Source: Mycolicibacterium gadium
GTDB taxonomy: Bacteria; Actinomycetota; Actinomycetes; Mycobacteriales; Mycobacteriaceae
Reading direction: 5' to 3'
Assembly: GCF_010728925.1 (NCBI RefSeq)
Contig: NZ_AP022608.1
Span: forward strand, 5,828,001 to 5,892,000
DNA length: 64,000 nucleotides
Shown: piece after piece, positions 39,781-48,712 of the stretch
Position numbering within the stretch: the stretch's first letter is position 1
Layout of the letters: the number at the start of each line of letters is the position of its first letter
Translations under genes and position numbers: made by a program
Notes under the pieces: model-generated
The model's input: the letters and a program-made list of their open reading frames with translations, nothing else
The model's database searches: none
Told to the model about the DNA's origin: nothing

Positions 39781-42366
39781 TCAGCTGGCGTCGAAACCCC
39801 GTGCGCGCAGGGACCGCTCGACCCCGGCGCGGCCTTCCAGCACCAGCCGGCGTAGCGGCGGCGGCACGTCTGGGTCGGACAGGAACCTGTCGGCGGCGTC
39901 CAACCCCTCCTGGCTGATGTCCCATGACGGATACAGCCCGACGACGACGGTCTGCGCCACCTCGCTCGACCGCCGTTGCCAGACACCGGAGATGGCGCTG
40001 AAGTACTTGTCGCGGAACGGCTTCAGCAGTTCTTCCTGCCCCGGACGCACGAAGCCGATGGTGATCGACCGAGCGGTGACGTTGGCAAGGGTGTCGTCCT
40101 CCATGACCTCCTGCCAGTCGGCTTCCTTCACCGCCAACTGGGGCCGCGCCGCCGCGGCCTGCGCGGCATGCCGCCCACCCGCAGCCGTCGGATCGCGTTC
40201 GGCCTCCGCGTCGATGAACGGTGATTCGGGGCCGTCCGCGTCGATGACGCCTGCAGTGGCCAACGCGGTGACGATGCGCCAGCGCAAGTCCGTGTCGATC
40301 ACCAGGCCCGGCATGTTCACCGCGTCGGGTTCGTTGTCCAACAGCGTCGAGAGCACAGCGATGTGGTTGGGGGAGAGCACCGATGCGCACAGCGCATTGA
40401 CGAACGCCAGCTGGTGGTCAGAACCGGGCGCCGACTCGCGTGCGCGGTCCAGCAGAGCGTCGCCGAATGCCGGCCAGCCATTCTCTTTCGCCCAGACCGG
40501 GTCGGCGTAGGAGCCGAGCGCGGTCTGCGCCTGCAACAGGAGGCGTTGCGCGACACCGACTTCAGATTCGGCGTGCACACCGCTGATGACCAGCGCGACG
40601 AAGTCGCGGGCCTTCAGTTCGGCGTCGCGAGTCATCTCCCACGCCGCCGACCACGCCAGCGTGCGGGGGAGCGGATCGGCGATGTCGGCGATCCTCGTGA
40701 GCGCCGTCTGCAGCGACTGCGGGTCGAGGCGTAGCGAGCAGTACGTCAGGTCGTCGTCGTTGACCAGGATGAGCCGTCCTCGCGAAACTCCCTGCAGCGC
40801 AGAAACTTCGGTCACCTCACCCTCGATGTCGAGCTCCTCGCGGTGCGTTCGCACCAGCTTGCCGTTGCCGTCGTCGTCATAGATTCCGACAGCGAGCCGG
40901 TGCACGCGCGTCTCTCCGGCGCCCGGCTGTGCCCCGCTCTGGGCGATCGCGAATCGGGTGAAATTGCCGTCGGCGTCGAGGTCGAATTCAGGGCGCAGCG
41001 TGTTGAGTCCGGTGGTCTTGAGCCACTGCCTGCCCCAGCCGGACAGATCGCGTCCGGACGCCTTCTCCAGCGCGCCCAGCAGATCGCCGAACGTCGCATT
41101 CGCAAAAGCGTGGTCGCGGAAGTAATCCCGCAGGCCGGCCAGGAACGACTCGAGTCCGACGTACGCCACGAGCTGCTTCAGGACGCTGGCACCCTTGGCG
41201 TAAGTAATGCCGTCGAAGTTCACCTCGACGGCGTGCAGATCGGGGATGTCGGCGGCCACCGGATGCGTCGACGGCAACTGATCCTGCCGGTACGCCCAGG
41301 ACTTCTCGACGTTCGCGAACGTCGTCCATGCTTCTTTGTACTCGGTCGCCTCGGCCTGGCACAGCACGGAGGCGAACGTCGCGAACGACTCGTTGAGCCA
41401 CAGGTCGTCCCACCACTGCATCGTGACCAGATCGCCGAACCACATGTGCGCCATCTCGTGCAGGACGGTCTCCGCGCGTCGCTCGTACGACGCCCGCGTC
41501 ACCTTGCTGCGAAAAACATAATCCTCGAGGAAGGTCACGGCGCCGGCATTCTCCATCGCGCCCGCATTGAACTCCGGGACGAAGAGCTGGTCGTACTTGC
41601 CGAAGGCATACGGCACGCCGAAGTTGTTGTGGTAGAAGCCGAATCCCTGCTTCGTCTCGGTGTACAGCCGCTCAGCGTCCATGAATTCGGCGAGCGACTT
41701 GCGGCAGAACAGACCGAGTGGGATGTCGCCGTGCTCGTCGCTGTAGTTGTCGTCCCAGCGCGCGTACGGGCCGGCGATCAGCGCGACGAGATAGGTGCTC
41801 ATCTTCGGTGTGACGGCGAAGGTGTGCCGCTTTCCGGTGCCCGCATCTGCGGTGTCGGTGGTCGCGCCGTTGGAGACGACCTCCCAGTGCGACGGGGCCG
41901 TGACCGTCACCTCGAAGGTCGCCTTGAGGTCGGGCTGGTCGAAGCACGCGAACATGCGCTTGGCGTCGGCGGTTTCGAACTGCGAGTACAGGTAGACCTC
42001 GTCGTCGACCGGGTCGACGAACCGGTGCAGGCCTTCGCCGGTGTTGGAGTAGCGGCAATCGGCGTCGACGACGAGGACGTTGCTTTCGGCCAGGCCGGTC
42101 AGCGGAATACCGGTGGACTCGTCGTAACTCGACACGTCGATATCGCGGCCGTTGAGGACCGCACTGCGGACGCTATCGGCGGCGATGTCGATGTAGGTGT
42201 CGGCGCCGGGCAGCGCTTCGAAGTCGACGGTCGTCACCGATCTGAACGTGCGCTCGCCGGGCTTGCCGGCGCCGTCGGTCAGATCGAGGTCGATGCGGTA
42301 GTTGCCGACGGTGACCAGTGCGGCGCGTTCGACGGCTTGGTCACGGGTGAGGTTGGGAAGTGCCAC
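39781..42366 (-). CDS. pepN: Aminopeptidase N (M1 family)
   Basis: An 861-residue zinc metallopeptidase that removes N-terminal residues from peptides in the cytoplasm. Substrate-recognition motif GAMENAGAVTF and zinc site HEMAHMWFGDL followed by WLNESFA are intact. Length and order match Rv2467. It is read on the minus strand, with the small exported protein gene upstream and the short HNH gene downstream. Confidence 0.96.
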   Translation of the reverse strand: MALPNLTRDQAVERAALVTVGNYRIDLDLTDGAGKPGERTFRSVTTVDFEALPGADTYIDIAADSVRSAVLNGRDIDVSSYDESTGIPLTGLAESNVLVVDADCRYSNTGEGLHRFVDPVDDEVYLYSQFETADAKRMFACFDQPDLKATFEVTVTAPSHWEVVSNGATTDTADAGTGKRHTFAVTPKMSTYLVALIAGPYARWDDNYSDEHGDIPLGLFCRKSLAEFMDAERLYTETKQGFGFYHNNFGVPYAFGKYDQLFVPEFNAGAMENAGAVTFLEDYVFRSKVTRASYERRAETVLHEMAHMWFGDLVTMQWWDDLWLNESFATFASVLCQAEATEYKEAWTTFANVEKSWAYRQDQLPSTHPVAADIPDLHAVEVNFDGITYAKGASVLKQLVAYVGLESFLAGLRDYFRDHAFANATFGDLLGALEKASGRDLSGWGRQWLKTTGLNTLRPEFDLDADGNFTRFAIAQSGAQPGAGETRVHRLAVGIYDDDGNGKLVRTHREELDIEGEVTEVSALQGVSRGRLILVNDDDLTYCSLRLDPQSLQTALTRIADIADPLPRTLAWSAAWEMTRDAELKARDFVALVISGVHAESEVGVAQRLLLQAQTALGSYADPVWAKENGWPAFGDALLDRARESAPGSDHQLAFVNALCASVLSPNHIAVLSTLLDNEPDAVNMPGLVIDTDLRWRIVTALATAGVIDADGPESPFIDAEAERDPTAAGGRHAAQAAAARPQLAVKEADWQEVMEDDTLANVTARSITIGFVRPGQEELLKPFRDKYFSAISGVWQRRSSEVAQTVVVGLYPSWDISQEGLDAADRFLSDPDVPPPLRRLVLEGRAGVERSLRARGFDAS

Positions 42367-42403
42367 GAGTCCAACCTAGTGGTCGGTCTCGTGGTGAGGC
42401 GCG

Positions 42404-42808
42404 CTAGAACCCCGGTATCCCGAACCCGTTGAGTCCGGTGAGGCCGTTCAGCGCGCCCAGTCCGTCGAGCCCCTCCAGGATGGTGCCGTTGCCGATCTGC
42501 GCCATCATCGATGGGCAGTACATCGATATGGCGATCCCGGTGAAGAACGCCGCCATGTCGGGGTTGATGCCGTTGTTGGAAACGGTGGAGTACACCGACG
42601 CCAGGTTCTTGCCCGGTTCGACGAGCATCGGGCAGACCGACTGTCCGAGCCTTTCGGTGCTTGCGGCATCGCCGTACCCGATGCCGGCGTCGTTCAACGC
42701 GTTGAGGAACGTCCTGTCCACCGGCTGGGCGGACGCCGGTGCCGCGAGACAGAGTGCCACCGCGGGTCCGGCCAGGGTCATGGCGATCATGCGTTTCGTT
42801 TTAATCAC
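42404..42808 (-). CDS. Small exported DUF732-type protein
   Basis: A 134-residue protein; GTG 42808 is chosen, with ATG 42790 and TTG 42829 as alternatives. A signal peptide (KRMIAMTLAGPAVALCLAAP, cleaved after ASA) precedes a mature domain VDRTFLNALNDAGIGYGDAA with two Cys (SVCPML and MYCPSM), the pattern of the DUF732 secreted family common in mycobacteria. The C terminus carries hydrophobic Gly/Leu/Asn repeats (LDGLGALNGLTGLNGFG). Function unknown. A TTATAC element at about 42850 on the minus strand may be its -10. Confidence 0.78.
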   Translation of the reverse strand: MIKTKRMIAMTLAGPAVALCLAAPASAQPVDRTFLNALNDAGIGYGDAASTERLGQSVCPMLVEPGKNLASVYSTVSNNGINPDMAAFFTGIAISMYCPSMMAQIGNGTILEGLDGLGALNGLTGLNGFGIPGF

Positions 42809-42911
42809 AGGTGAAACACTGATTGACAACAGTCACATCGACAACACGCTTGTATAACTGTTTGCACACTATGCGTGTCCTGTGCGCCGGTACGGCGCAA
42901 TACGTGGCAGC

Positions 42912-42938
42912 GGGAACATGCGGGCGGGGTGCAAGGTT
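42912..42938 (+). promoter_or_regulatory. SigH-type promoter before the Rv2466c-like gene
   Basis: GGGAACA at 42912-42918 and GGTT at 42935-42938 are separated by 16 bases, matching the mycobacterial SigH consensus GGGAAYA-N16/17-CGTT apart from the first base of the -10. The start codon follows 39 bases later. Rv2466c is a known SigH-controlled oxidative stress gene, so the match is expected. Confidence 0.75.
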
Positions 42939-42977
42939 GTCTGAAAAAGACGTCTGACCAACTACCGAGAGGTGTTC

Positions 42978-43589
42978 ATGCCCGAGAAGTCTGTCGCCGG
43001 TTTCTGGTTCGACCCGCTATGCCCGTGGTGCTGGATCACGTCGCGTTGGATCCTCGAGGTCGAAAAGGTACGCGATATCGAGGTGCAGTGGCACGTGATG
43101 AGTCTTGCGGTCCTCAACGAGAACAAGGAAGACCTGTCTGAGCAGTACCGCGAAGGCCTCAAGCAGGCGTGGAGGCCGGTCCGGGTGGCGATCGCCGCCG
43201 AGCAGGCCAAGGGCAAGGAGATCCTGGCGCCGCTGTACACCGCTATGGGCACACGCATCCACAACCAGGACAACAAGGACTTCGATGTCGTGATCAAGGA
43301 GTCGCTGGAGGAGGTCGGACTGCCGGCCGAGCTGGCCGAGGCCGCCGACACCGACAAGTACGACGAGGCGCTGCGCAAGAGCCATCACGCGGGTATGGAC
43401 GCCGTCGGCGACGACGTCGGCACCCCGACGATTCACGTCAACGGTGTTGCCTTCTTCGGCCCGGTGCTGTCGAAGATCCCACGCGGCGAAGAGGCCGGAA
43501 AGTTGTGGGACGCGTCGGTGACGTTTGCGTCCTACCCGCACTTCTGGGAGCTGAAGCGCACCCGCACGGAGCCACCGGTATTCGACTGA
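42978..43589 (+). CDS. DsbA-like mycothiol-dependent reductase (Rv2466c orthologue)
   Basis: A 203-residue thioredoxin-fold protein with an inserted helical domain and the active-site motif DPLCPWCWITSRW (CPWC). The cis-Pro region GVPT-type loop reads VGTPTIHVNG. The M. tuberculosis homologue is a mycothiol-dependent nitroreductase induced by oxidants through SigH and activates thienopyrimidine prodrugs. ATG 42978 was chosen over GTG 42972. It is cytoplasmic, with no signal peptide, and sits behind a SigH-type promoter. Confidence 0.92.
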   Translation: MPEKSVAGFWFDPLCPWCWITSRWILEVEKVRDIEVQWHVMSLAVLNENKEDLSEQYREGLKQAWRPVRVAIAAEQAKGKEILAPLYTAMGTRIHNQDNKDFDVVIKESLEEVGLPAELAEAADTDKYDEALRKSHHAGMDAVGDDVGTPTIHVNGVAFFGPVLSKIPRGEEAGKLWDASVTFASYPHFWELKRTRTEPPVFD

Positions 43590-43596
43590 CCGCTCG

Positions 43597-43612
43597 CGGT
43601 CGCCTTCGACCG
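43597..43612. terminator. Possible bidirectional hairpin between convergent genes
   Basis: CGGTCG-CCTT-CGACCG forms a 6-bp stem in the 34 bases between the stops of the thiol-redox gene and the molybdopterin oxidoreductase gene. It has no T-tract, so termination strength is uncertain. Confidence 0.3.
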
Positions 43613-43623
43613 AGATGATCCCG

Positions 43624-45237
43624 CTATCCGACGGTGAAAAACATCGATTGCCAGCCGGTCGACCCGTCGGGCACCGGTCCGGGGTTGATCAGGCGAAGCC
43701 GGTCCTCTGCCTGCATCACCCCTGACCCATCGAACGCGCGAGACGTCACGGTGTGTTGGCCCGGCGCCAGTGGCCTGGTCAGTCGGAACATCCGCCAGGT
43801 GTTGCGGTTGACTTCGGTGGCCAGCTCGGCCGGCTGCCACTCTTCGTTGTCGAAGCGTAGTTCGACCTTGCTGATTCCGCGCCCCTGCGCCCAGGCGGTG
43901 CCCGCCACGGTCACGTCGCCGCTCGGCACCCGCTGAAACGAGCTGGGGGCGTCGATGCGCGACGAGATCTTGATCGGCACGACGCCAGGTGGTTGGCCGT
44001 CCCAGCCTCGTTCCACCCAATAGGGCTTGATGTTGTAGGTAGCCAGTTCAAGTTCGGTGAGCCATTTCGTCGCCGATACGTAGCCGTACAAGCCGGGAAC
44101 CACGGTCCGCATCGGAAATCCGTGTTCAGGCAGCAGCGCCTCCCGGTTCATGCCGATCGCGAGCAGCGCTTCTTTGCCGGCGTTTCGGAGCAGGTCCAGC
44201 GGTGTGCCTAGCGTGAAGCCGTCTACCGAATGGCCGACCACCTGCTGAGCGCCGTCCTGTATTCCCGCCTGATCGAGCAGGTCCAGCAAAGGCACACCGA
44301 TGAAGTTCGCCGTCGAAACATAGGGCCCGCCAACCTCATTGGAGACGCAGGTCATCGTGATTGTCTTTTCCACCAACGGCATCGAGCGGATTTCGTCGAA
44401 GGTGAACTCGACGGGCGTGTCGACCATCCCGGTTATACGCAGCACGGCGTCCTCGGCCCGCAGTTGGGGCACCGTCAGGTTGATGTCGATTCGGTAGAAG
44501 TCCGCGGCGGGCGTGATGAACGTTGGTGTTCCCAGCTTGGGGAACGCGGCACCGGCCGGTATCGGCGGAGCAGGCGTCGTCGGGACAAGTTCGCCGACGG
44601 CGCGTCGCGACGCCGTGACGTCGATCCGTTTCCCGAGGGCGAATCCGCCTGCACCAGCGACCAGCGCACCCAGCGCCGCGGCAAGCGAGCTCAGCACGAA
44701 TCGACGCCGGCCCAGTCCGCGGGTGGGAACGTCATCGGCAGCTTCGCCCGCTCCTGCGTCAGCGTCGTGGATCGCATCGACGGGCCGGGGTTGCGCGCGC
44801 CGATGCAACCACCAGAACGCTCCCACCCCGGCCAACAGCGATGCCAGCGGTGCCAGCAGCCCAAGCCACCCGGTGGACTGCTCGGCCACGGCCAACGTAC
44901 CGACGACACCGAGGAAGACGATCGCGGCCAGGCCGGGTACCACGCTGCGGCGCGACATCAGCCCGAGCAGGACTCCGAACAGGACGAGCGCGACCGCCAT
45001 GCCCACCAGCAGCGCCGGCTTGTCATTGGTGCCGAAGTGCGTGATTGCGAAGTCCTTGACCGCCGCGGGGGTTCGGTCGATCGCCGCGTTGCCCACCGCG
45101 AGAAACGGTGACGCGGCGGGCGTCAGGATCAGTCCCGAGATGAGATGGCCGACGCCGAGGGCGGCGAACACCGCGATCAGGCCGGTGAGCGCGGCGCGGA
45201 CGGCGGGCAGGCGAGACGTCGGCGTCATACGACTCAT
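43624..45237 (-). CDS. Membrane-anchored molybdopterin-dependent oxidoreductase (sulfite oxidase/YedY family)
   Basis: A 537-residue protein; ATG 45237 chosen, ATG 45228 possible. The N terminus holds about four transmembrane helices (residues 10-165). A Tat-like twin-Arg stretch GRRRFVLSSLAAALGALVAG then leads into a periplasmic oxidoreductase domain. The Mo-ligand Cys is in ITMTCVSNEVGG; the domain continues with VVPGLYGYVSATKWL and a C-terminal dimerisation domain (VELRFDNEEWQPAEL, RAFDGSG). Substrate and electron acceptor are unknown; protein methionine sulfoxide or sulfite are family possibilities. It is divergent from rpiB. Confidence 0.87.
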   Translation of the reverse strand: MSRMTPTSRLPAVRAALTGLIAVFAALGVGHLISGLILTPAASPFLAVGNAAIDRTPAAVKDFAITHFGTNDKPALLVGMAVALVLFGVLLGLMSRRSVVPGLAAIVFLGVVGTLAVAEQSTGWLGLLAPLASLLAGVGAFWWLHRRAQPRPVDAIHDADAGAGEAADDVPTRGLGRRRFVLSSLAAALGALVAGAGGFALGKRIDVTASRRAVGELVPTTPAPPIPAGAAFPKLGTPTFITPAADFYRIDINLTVPQLRAEDAVLRITGMVDTPVEFTFDEIRSMPLVEKTITMTCVSNEVGGPYVSTANFIGVPLLDLLDQAGIQDGAQQVVGHSVDGFTLGTPLDLLRNAGKEALLAIGMNREALLPEHGFPMRTVVPGLYGYVSATKWLTELELATYNIKPYWVERGWDGQPPGVVPIKISSRIDAPSSFQRVPSGDVTVAGTAWAQGRGISKVELRFDNEEWQPAELATEVNRNTWRMFRLTRPLAPGQHTVTSRAFDGSGVMQAEDRLRLINPGPVPDGSTGWQSMFFTVG

Positions 45238-45325
45238 TCGTTGCCGAAGCGGTTCGGGATTGCCGCCGACGTGACTCAAAGCTGACGTCGGGCTCGCGAG
45301 GGGCGGGTTGGGCCGCTCTGCCAGA

Positions 45326-45814
45326 ATGGCCGTCATGCGCGTCTACCTGGGAGCCGACCATGCGGGCTTCGAGTTCAAGCAGCGGATCATCGAGCACCTC
45401 AACGCCAATGGGCACGAGCCCGTCGACTGCGGGGCGTACGCGTATGACGCCGACGACGACTACCCGGCGTTCTGCATCGCGGCCGCGGCGAAGACGGTCG
45501 CCGACCCGGGTAGCCTTGGCATCGTGCTCGGCGGCTCGGGCAACGGCGAGCAGATCGCCGCGAACAAGGTGCCCGGGGTGCGGTGTGCGTTGGGGTGGAG
45601 CGTCGAGACGGCCAAACTCGCGCGCGAGCACAACAACGCGCAGGTGATCGGCATCGGCGGGCGCATGCACACGGAAGAGGAGATGCTCGCGATCGTCGAT
45701 GCGTTCCTCACCACGCCGTGGTCGAAAGCCGAACGGCATCAACGTCGTATCGACATCCTCTCCGAGTACGAGCTCACCCACGTCGCGCCGCCCGTGCCCG
45801 GCGCGCCGAGCTAG
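45326..45814 (+). CDS. rpiB: Ribose-5-phosphate isomerase B
   Basis: A 162-residue RpiB/LacAB-family enzyme interconverting ribose-5-phosphate and ribulose-5-phosphate. Conserved: MRVYLGADHAGFEFK, CGAYAYDADDDYP, VLGGSGNGEQIAANK with the anion-binding glycines, and REHNNAQVIGIGGRMH. ATG 45326 gives the 162 residues I recall for Rv2465c; ATG 45335 is the alternative. The next gene, a DNA glycosylase, begins 3 bases after its stop. Confidence 0.94.
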   Translation: MAVMRVYLGADHAGFEFKQRIIEHLNANGHEPVDCGAYAYDADDDYPAFCIAAAAKTVADPGSLGIVLGGSGNGEQIAANKVPGVRCALGWSVETAKLAREHNNAQVIGIGGRMHTEEEMLAIVDAFLTTPWSKAERHQRRIDILSEYELTHVAPPVPGAPS

Positions 45815-45817
45815 GCG

Positions 45818-46612
45818 ATGCCGGAAGGGCACACGCTGCACCGGCTTGCCCGGCTGCATCAGCGCCGCTTCGGCCGGGCACCGGTTATGGTGTCTAGCCC
45901 GCAGGGCCGATTCGCCGAAGGGGCCGCGGCGGTGAACGGACACATCCTCAAGAAGGCCAGTGCGTGGGGTAAGCACCTGTTCCACCACTACGACGGCGGC
46001 CGCGTCGTGCACGTTCACCTCGGGTTGTACGGAACGTTCAGCGAACTCCCGCTGCCCATGCCACTGCCCGTCGGTCAGGTGCGGATGCGGATGCTCGGTG
46101 CCGAGTACGGCACCGACCTGCGCGGCCCTACGGTGTGCGAGGTGATCGACGAGCCGGAGATCGCCGACATCGTCGCGCGTCTTGGCCCAGACCCGTTGCG
46201 CCGCGACGCCGACGGGACATTGGCGTGGAACCGAATCCGCAAGTCGCGCAGACCCATCGGTGCACTGCTGATGGACCAGTCGGTGATTGCAGGCGTGGGC
46301 AACGTGTACCGCAGCGAGCTGTTGTACCGACATCTCGTCGATCCGTACCGGCCGGGCACGCACATCGACGACAGCGAATTCTTCGCGATGTGGACAGATC
46401 TCGTCGCGTTGATGAAAGTGGGTGTGCGGCGAGGCAAGATCATCGCGATCCGCCCCGAGGACGACCATGGACTGCCGTCATACGGCCCCGGCCGGCCGCG
46501 CACCTACGTGTACCGGCGCGCGGGAGAGCCATGTCGGGTGTGCGGCACCGAGATTCGCACTGCGGAGTTGGAGGGGCGCAACCTGTTCTGGTGTCCGACC
46601 TGCCAGAGATAG
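45818..46612 (+). CDS. nei2: Fpg/Nei-family DNA glycosylase
   Basis: A 264-residue base-excision glycosylase/AP lyase. The catalytic N terminus PEGHTLHRLAR provides Pro2 and Glu3. The helix-two-turn-helix segment DQSVIAGVGNVYRSELLY and the C-terminal zinc finger (CRVCG and CPTC) for DNA binding are intact. It corresponds to Rv2464c (Nei2) rather than Fpg by position and N terminus. It removes oxidised pyrimidines. The open frame starts 3 bases after rpiB, so both are probably one transcript. Confidence 0.92.
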   Translation: MPEGHTLHRLARLHQRRFGRAPVMVSSPQGRFAEGAAAVNGHILKKASAWGKHLFHHYDGGRVVHVHLGLYGTFSELPLPMPLPVGQVRMRMLGAEYGTDLRGPTVCEVIDEPEIADIVARLGPDPLRRDADGTLAWNRIRKSRRPIGALLMDQSVIAGVGNVYRSELLYRHLVDPYRPGTHIDDSEFFAMWTDLVALMKVGVRRGKIIAIRPEDDHGLPSYGPGRPRTYVYRRAGEPCRVCGTEIRTAELEGRNLFWCPTCQR

Positions 46613-46631
46613 GGATCGAATCTGCTGGAGG

Positions 46632-47387
46632 CTAGAAGCCGCCGAAGTCGCCGCCGCCCCAGTCGCCGCCCCAGCCGCCATCGCCGCCGCCGTCGCCTCC
46701 ATAGTCCCCGCCCGGATCCCCGCCTTGATCGAATCCTTGGTCGTAGCCCTCCGCGAATCCCTGCTCATATCCGCTGCCGGCCATGCCCGAGAACAGTGCG
46801 CTGAACAGGAACATCGATCCCACACCCCAGGCGCCGGCGACCAACGCGGGCTTCCACCACGGCTCGGAGTACCAGCCGGCGGGCACGGGGCGGCCGGCTA
46901 CGCGGCCGCCGGGGTAGTAGTTCGGTGTGCGCTCGGACGGAGCCGGTGACGCCTCGATCTCGCGACCTTCGAAGTTGACCCTCCGGTCCTCGGTGACGGT
47001 GCCGGCCGAACGTTGGCCGGCAAGCGTCTCGAGCTCGGGGCCCGGGTCGATGCCCATCGCGGTGCGGGCAGCGCGCACGTAGTAGAGGCCTTCGAGCGCA
47101 CTCTCCTTGGCAAGCAGCGCCTGCTTGGCGGTGTTTGCCTGCTCGATCTGCGAACCCGCGGCCGTATACCGCTCCGAAGCGTCGGCAAGCGCCTGCTTGG
47201 AGGCGTCGTCGGTGCCGGTCAAGTTGATGACCTGGCCGCCGAGACGTTCGATCACGCGACGCGCGTCGGCTTTCGCGTCCTCCAGTGAAGCGGCGTTGCG
47301 CCGGTCGGAGGCCCTCATCGCTCCGTACACCACCGCCCCGAGAGCGACGACGACCACGACAACGAGGACAAGCAGCACGCCGTTCAT
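46632..47387 (-). CDS. Membrane-anchored protein with coiled coil and Gly/Asp-rich tail
   Basis: A 251-residue protein. An N-terminal transmembrane helix (VLLVLVVVVVVALGAVVYGA) is followed by a helical, coiled-coil-like region (KADARRVIERLGGQVINLTG to TAKQALLAKESALEG). A second hydrophobic stretch (PALVAGAWGVGSMFLFSALF) comes next, then a tail of YEQGFAEGYDQGFDQGGD and Gly/Asp/Trp repeats. The layout resembles actinobacterial hypothetical proteins with a DUF1542-like helical part. No catalytic motif. Convergent with nei2. Function unknown. Confidence 0.72.
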   Translation of the reverse strand: MNGVLLVLVVVVVVALGAVVYGAMRASDRRNAASLEDAKADARRVIERLGGQVINLTGTDDASKQALADASERYTAAGSQIEQANTAKQALLAKESALEGLYYVRAARTAMGIDPGPELETLAGQRSAGTVTEDRRVNFEGREIEASPAPSERTPNYYPGGRVAGRPVPAGWYSEPWWKPALVAGAWGVGSMFLFSALFSGMAGSGYEQGFAEGYDQGFDQGGDPGGDYGGDGGGDGGWGGDWGGGDFGGF

Positions 47388-47461
47388 GGCCTCCAGCGTA
47401 CCGACAGGAAACAGTCAAGATCGGTCGCGAACATGCAGCGAGTTACGCCCAGAGCGGAGAC

Positions 47462-48592
47462 CTACAGCGCGAGAGTCCTGCGCAGGTGCCAGGCGACATC
47501 ACCGTCGGCGTCCTTGTCAGGATGGCTGAAGTACTCGGTGTGCGCGGAACCGGGTTCGAGCCGCTCGGGCTGATTGCCGCTCACCGCGATATCGCGGATG
47601 CCGGCGCCGAACAACGGACCCAACGCGCCGCCGAACCAGTCGCCGCGGCGACTGCCCCGAGACACGGGAAACCACATGTTCGTCCACCGCGTGCCGGCGA
47701 ACGGAGACTCGGGTTGGCAACCGACGACTACGCCGCGCCGGATCAGTTCCTCGAACAGCTCACGCCGCGTGGTGACGTCCGACGTCTTCATGCCGCTGAG
47801 CAACGGCGGCCGAGTAAGCAACAGATCCGCAAGGGTCAGTGGTGCACCGATGGTGACGAAATCGGTTATGCACGAGCGCTTTCCCTGCTTGTGAAGCTGA
47901 GCCCAGAACAGCGTCAGCGCGTCATAGGCGATGAAGGTGCCGATGCCGTGGGCAACCACGACGATGCGCGTGTACCCCTCCCCGTGCAAATCGCGGAGAA
48001 GGTCGACCAGGCCGCCGCGAACGGCTCGTCGCGCCACATACGACGACGGCGACGGGTCAAGGTAGCGGGCGGAGTCGACCAGGGGCGCGGTCTTCTTGTT
48101 CACCAACGCTCGCGCCAGCATGCGGTAAAGGCCGAACCAGAAGATCAACACGACCGCGCTGATGGTCAACCCGATGATCCACGCCGGAACATCCGAATTC
48201 AGCGCGTAGCCGGACACGAACAGTATGGGGATCAGCAACAGGGCTGCCAGAACCACGATCCAGACGCGACGCCAAATGCCGAGGAGGGCGTCGGGCACGT
48301 TGCCGGGCCGTCGCAGAAAGAGCCGCAGCGCCGTCGACGCAACGCCGGCGTACTTGCCCGCCGTCATCAGGAATGGCCAGTGGTATTCGAAGAAGTCGAC
48401 CGGACCAGGGGCAACGTAGCGGCGCGCTTCGTAGGTGTCGGTGACCTCGGCCGGACGCGGATGGTAGTCCCATTTCCCGTCGACTGGATGCACGGCCGTT
48501 CTCACGAAAGTGTCGAACGTCTCCATCGGGCGGATCTCGCCCATTCCATGCACGACGACGACCGCTGTGCGTCCCGGGTCCTCCGCTGCCAT
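47462..48592 (-). CDS. Membrane protein with alpha/beta-hydrolase-like domain
   Basis: A 376-residue protein from ATG 48592, with AGAAGGTGAC before it. The start VVVVHGMGEIRPMETF is the strand-oxyanion loop of a hydrolase fold. Two transmembrane helices (about residues 130-190) are inserted. The expected nucleophile elbow reads VVVAHGIGTFIAYDA, where the usual AHSLG Ser is Gly, so activity is doubtful. The C-terminal part includes FVTIGAPLTLADLLL and GWQ-free regions ending DVAWHLRRTLAL. Function unknown. Confidence 0.7.
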   Translation of the reverse strand: MAAEDPGRTAVVVVHGMGEIRPMETFDTFVRTAVHPVDGKWDYHPRPAEVTDTYEARRYVAPGPVDFFEYHWPFLMTAGKYAGVASTALRLFLRRPGNVPDALLGIWRRVWIVVLAALLLIPILFVSGYALNSDVPAWIIGLTISAVVLIFWFGLYRMLARALVNKKTAPLVDSARYLDPSPSSYVARRAVRGGLVDLLRDLHGEGYTRIVVVAHGIGTFIAYDALTLFWAQLHKQGKRSCITDFVTIGAPLTLADLLLTRPPLLSGMKTSDVTTRRELFEELIRRGVVVGCQPESPFAGTRWTNMWFPVSRGSRRGDWFGGALGPLFGAGIRDIAVSGNQPERLEPGSAHTEYFSHPDKDADGDVAWHLRRTLAL

Positions 48593-48712
48593 GTCACCTT
48601 CTAAGACTGTTGTGTCGCGAGGAGAGTCCGCGATCCCGATGAATTCTCGACCACCACCCTGCTCTGCCAAATATCGTTTCGCCTAACGCGGGGATCGAGC
48701 GATGGGGGACGC

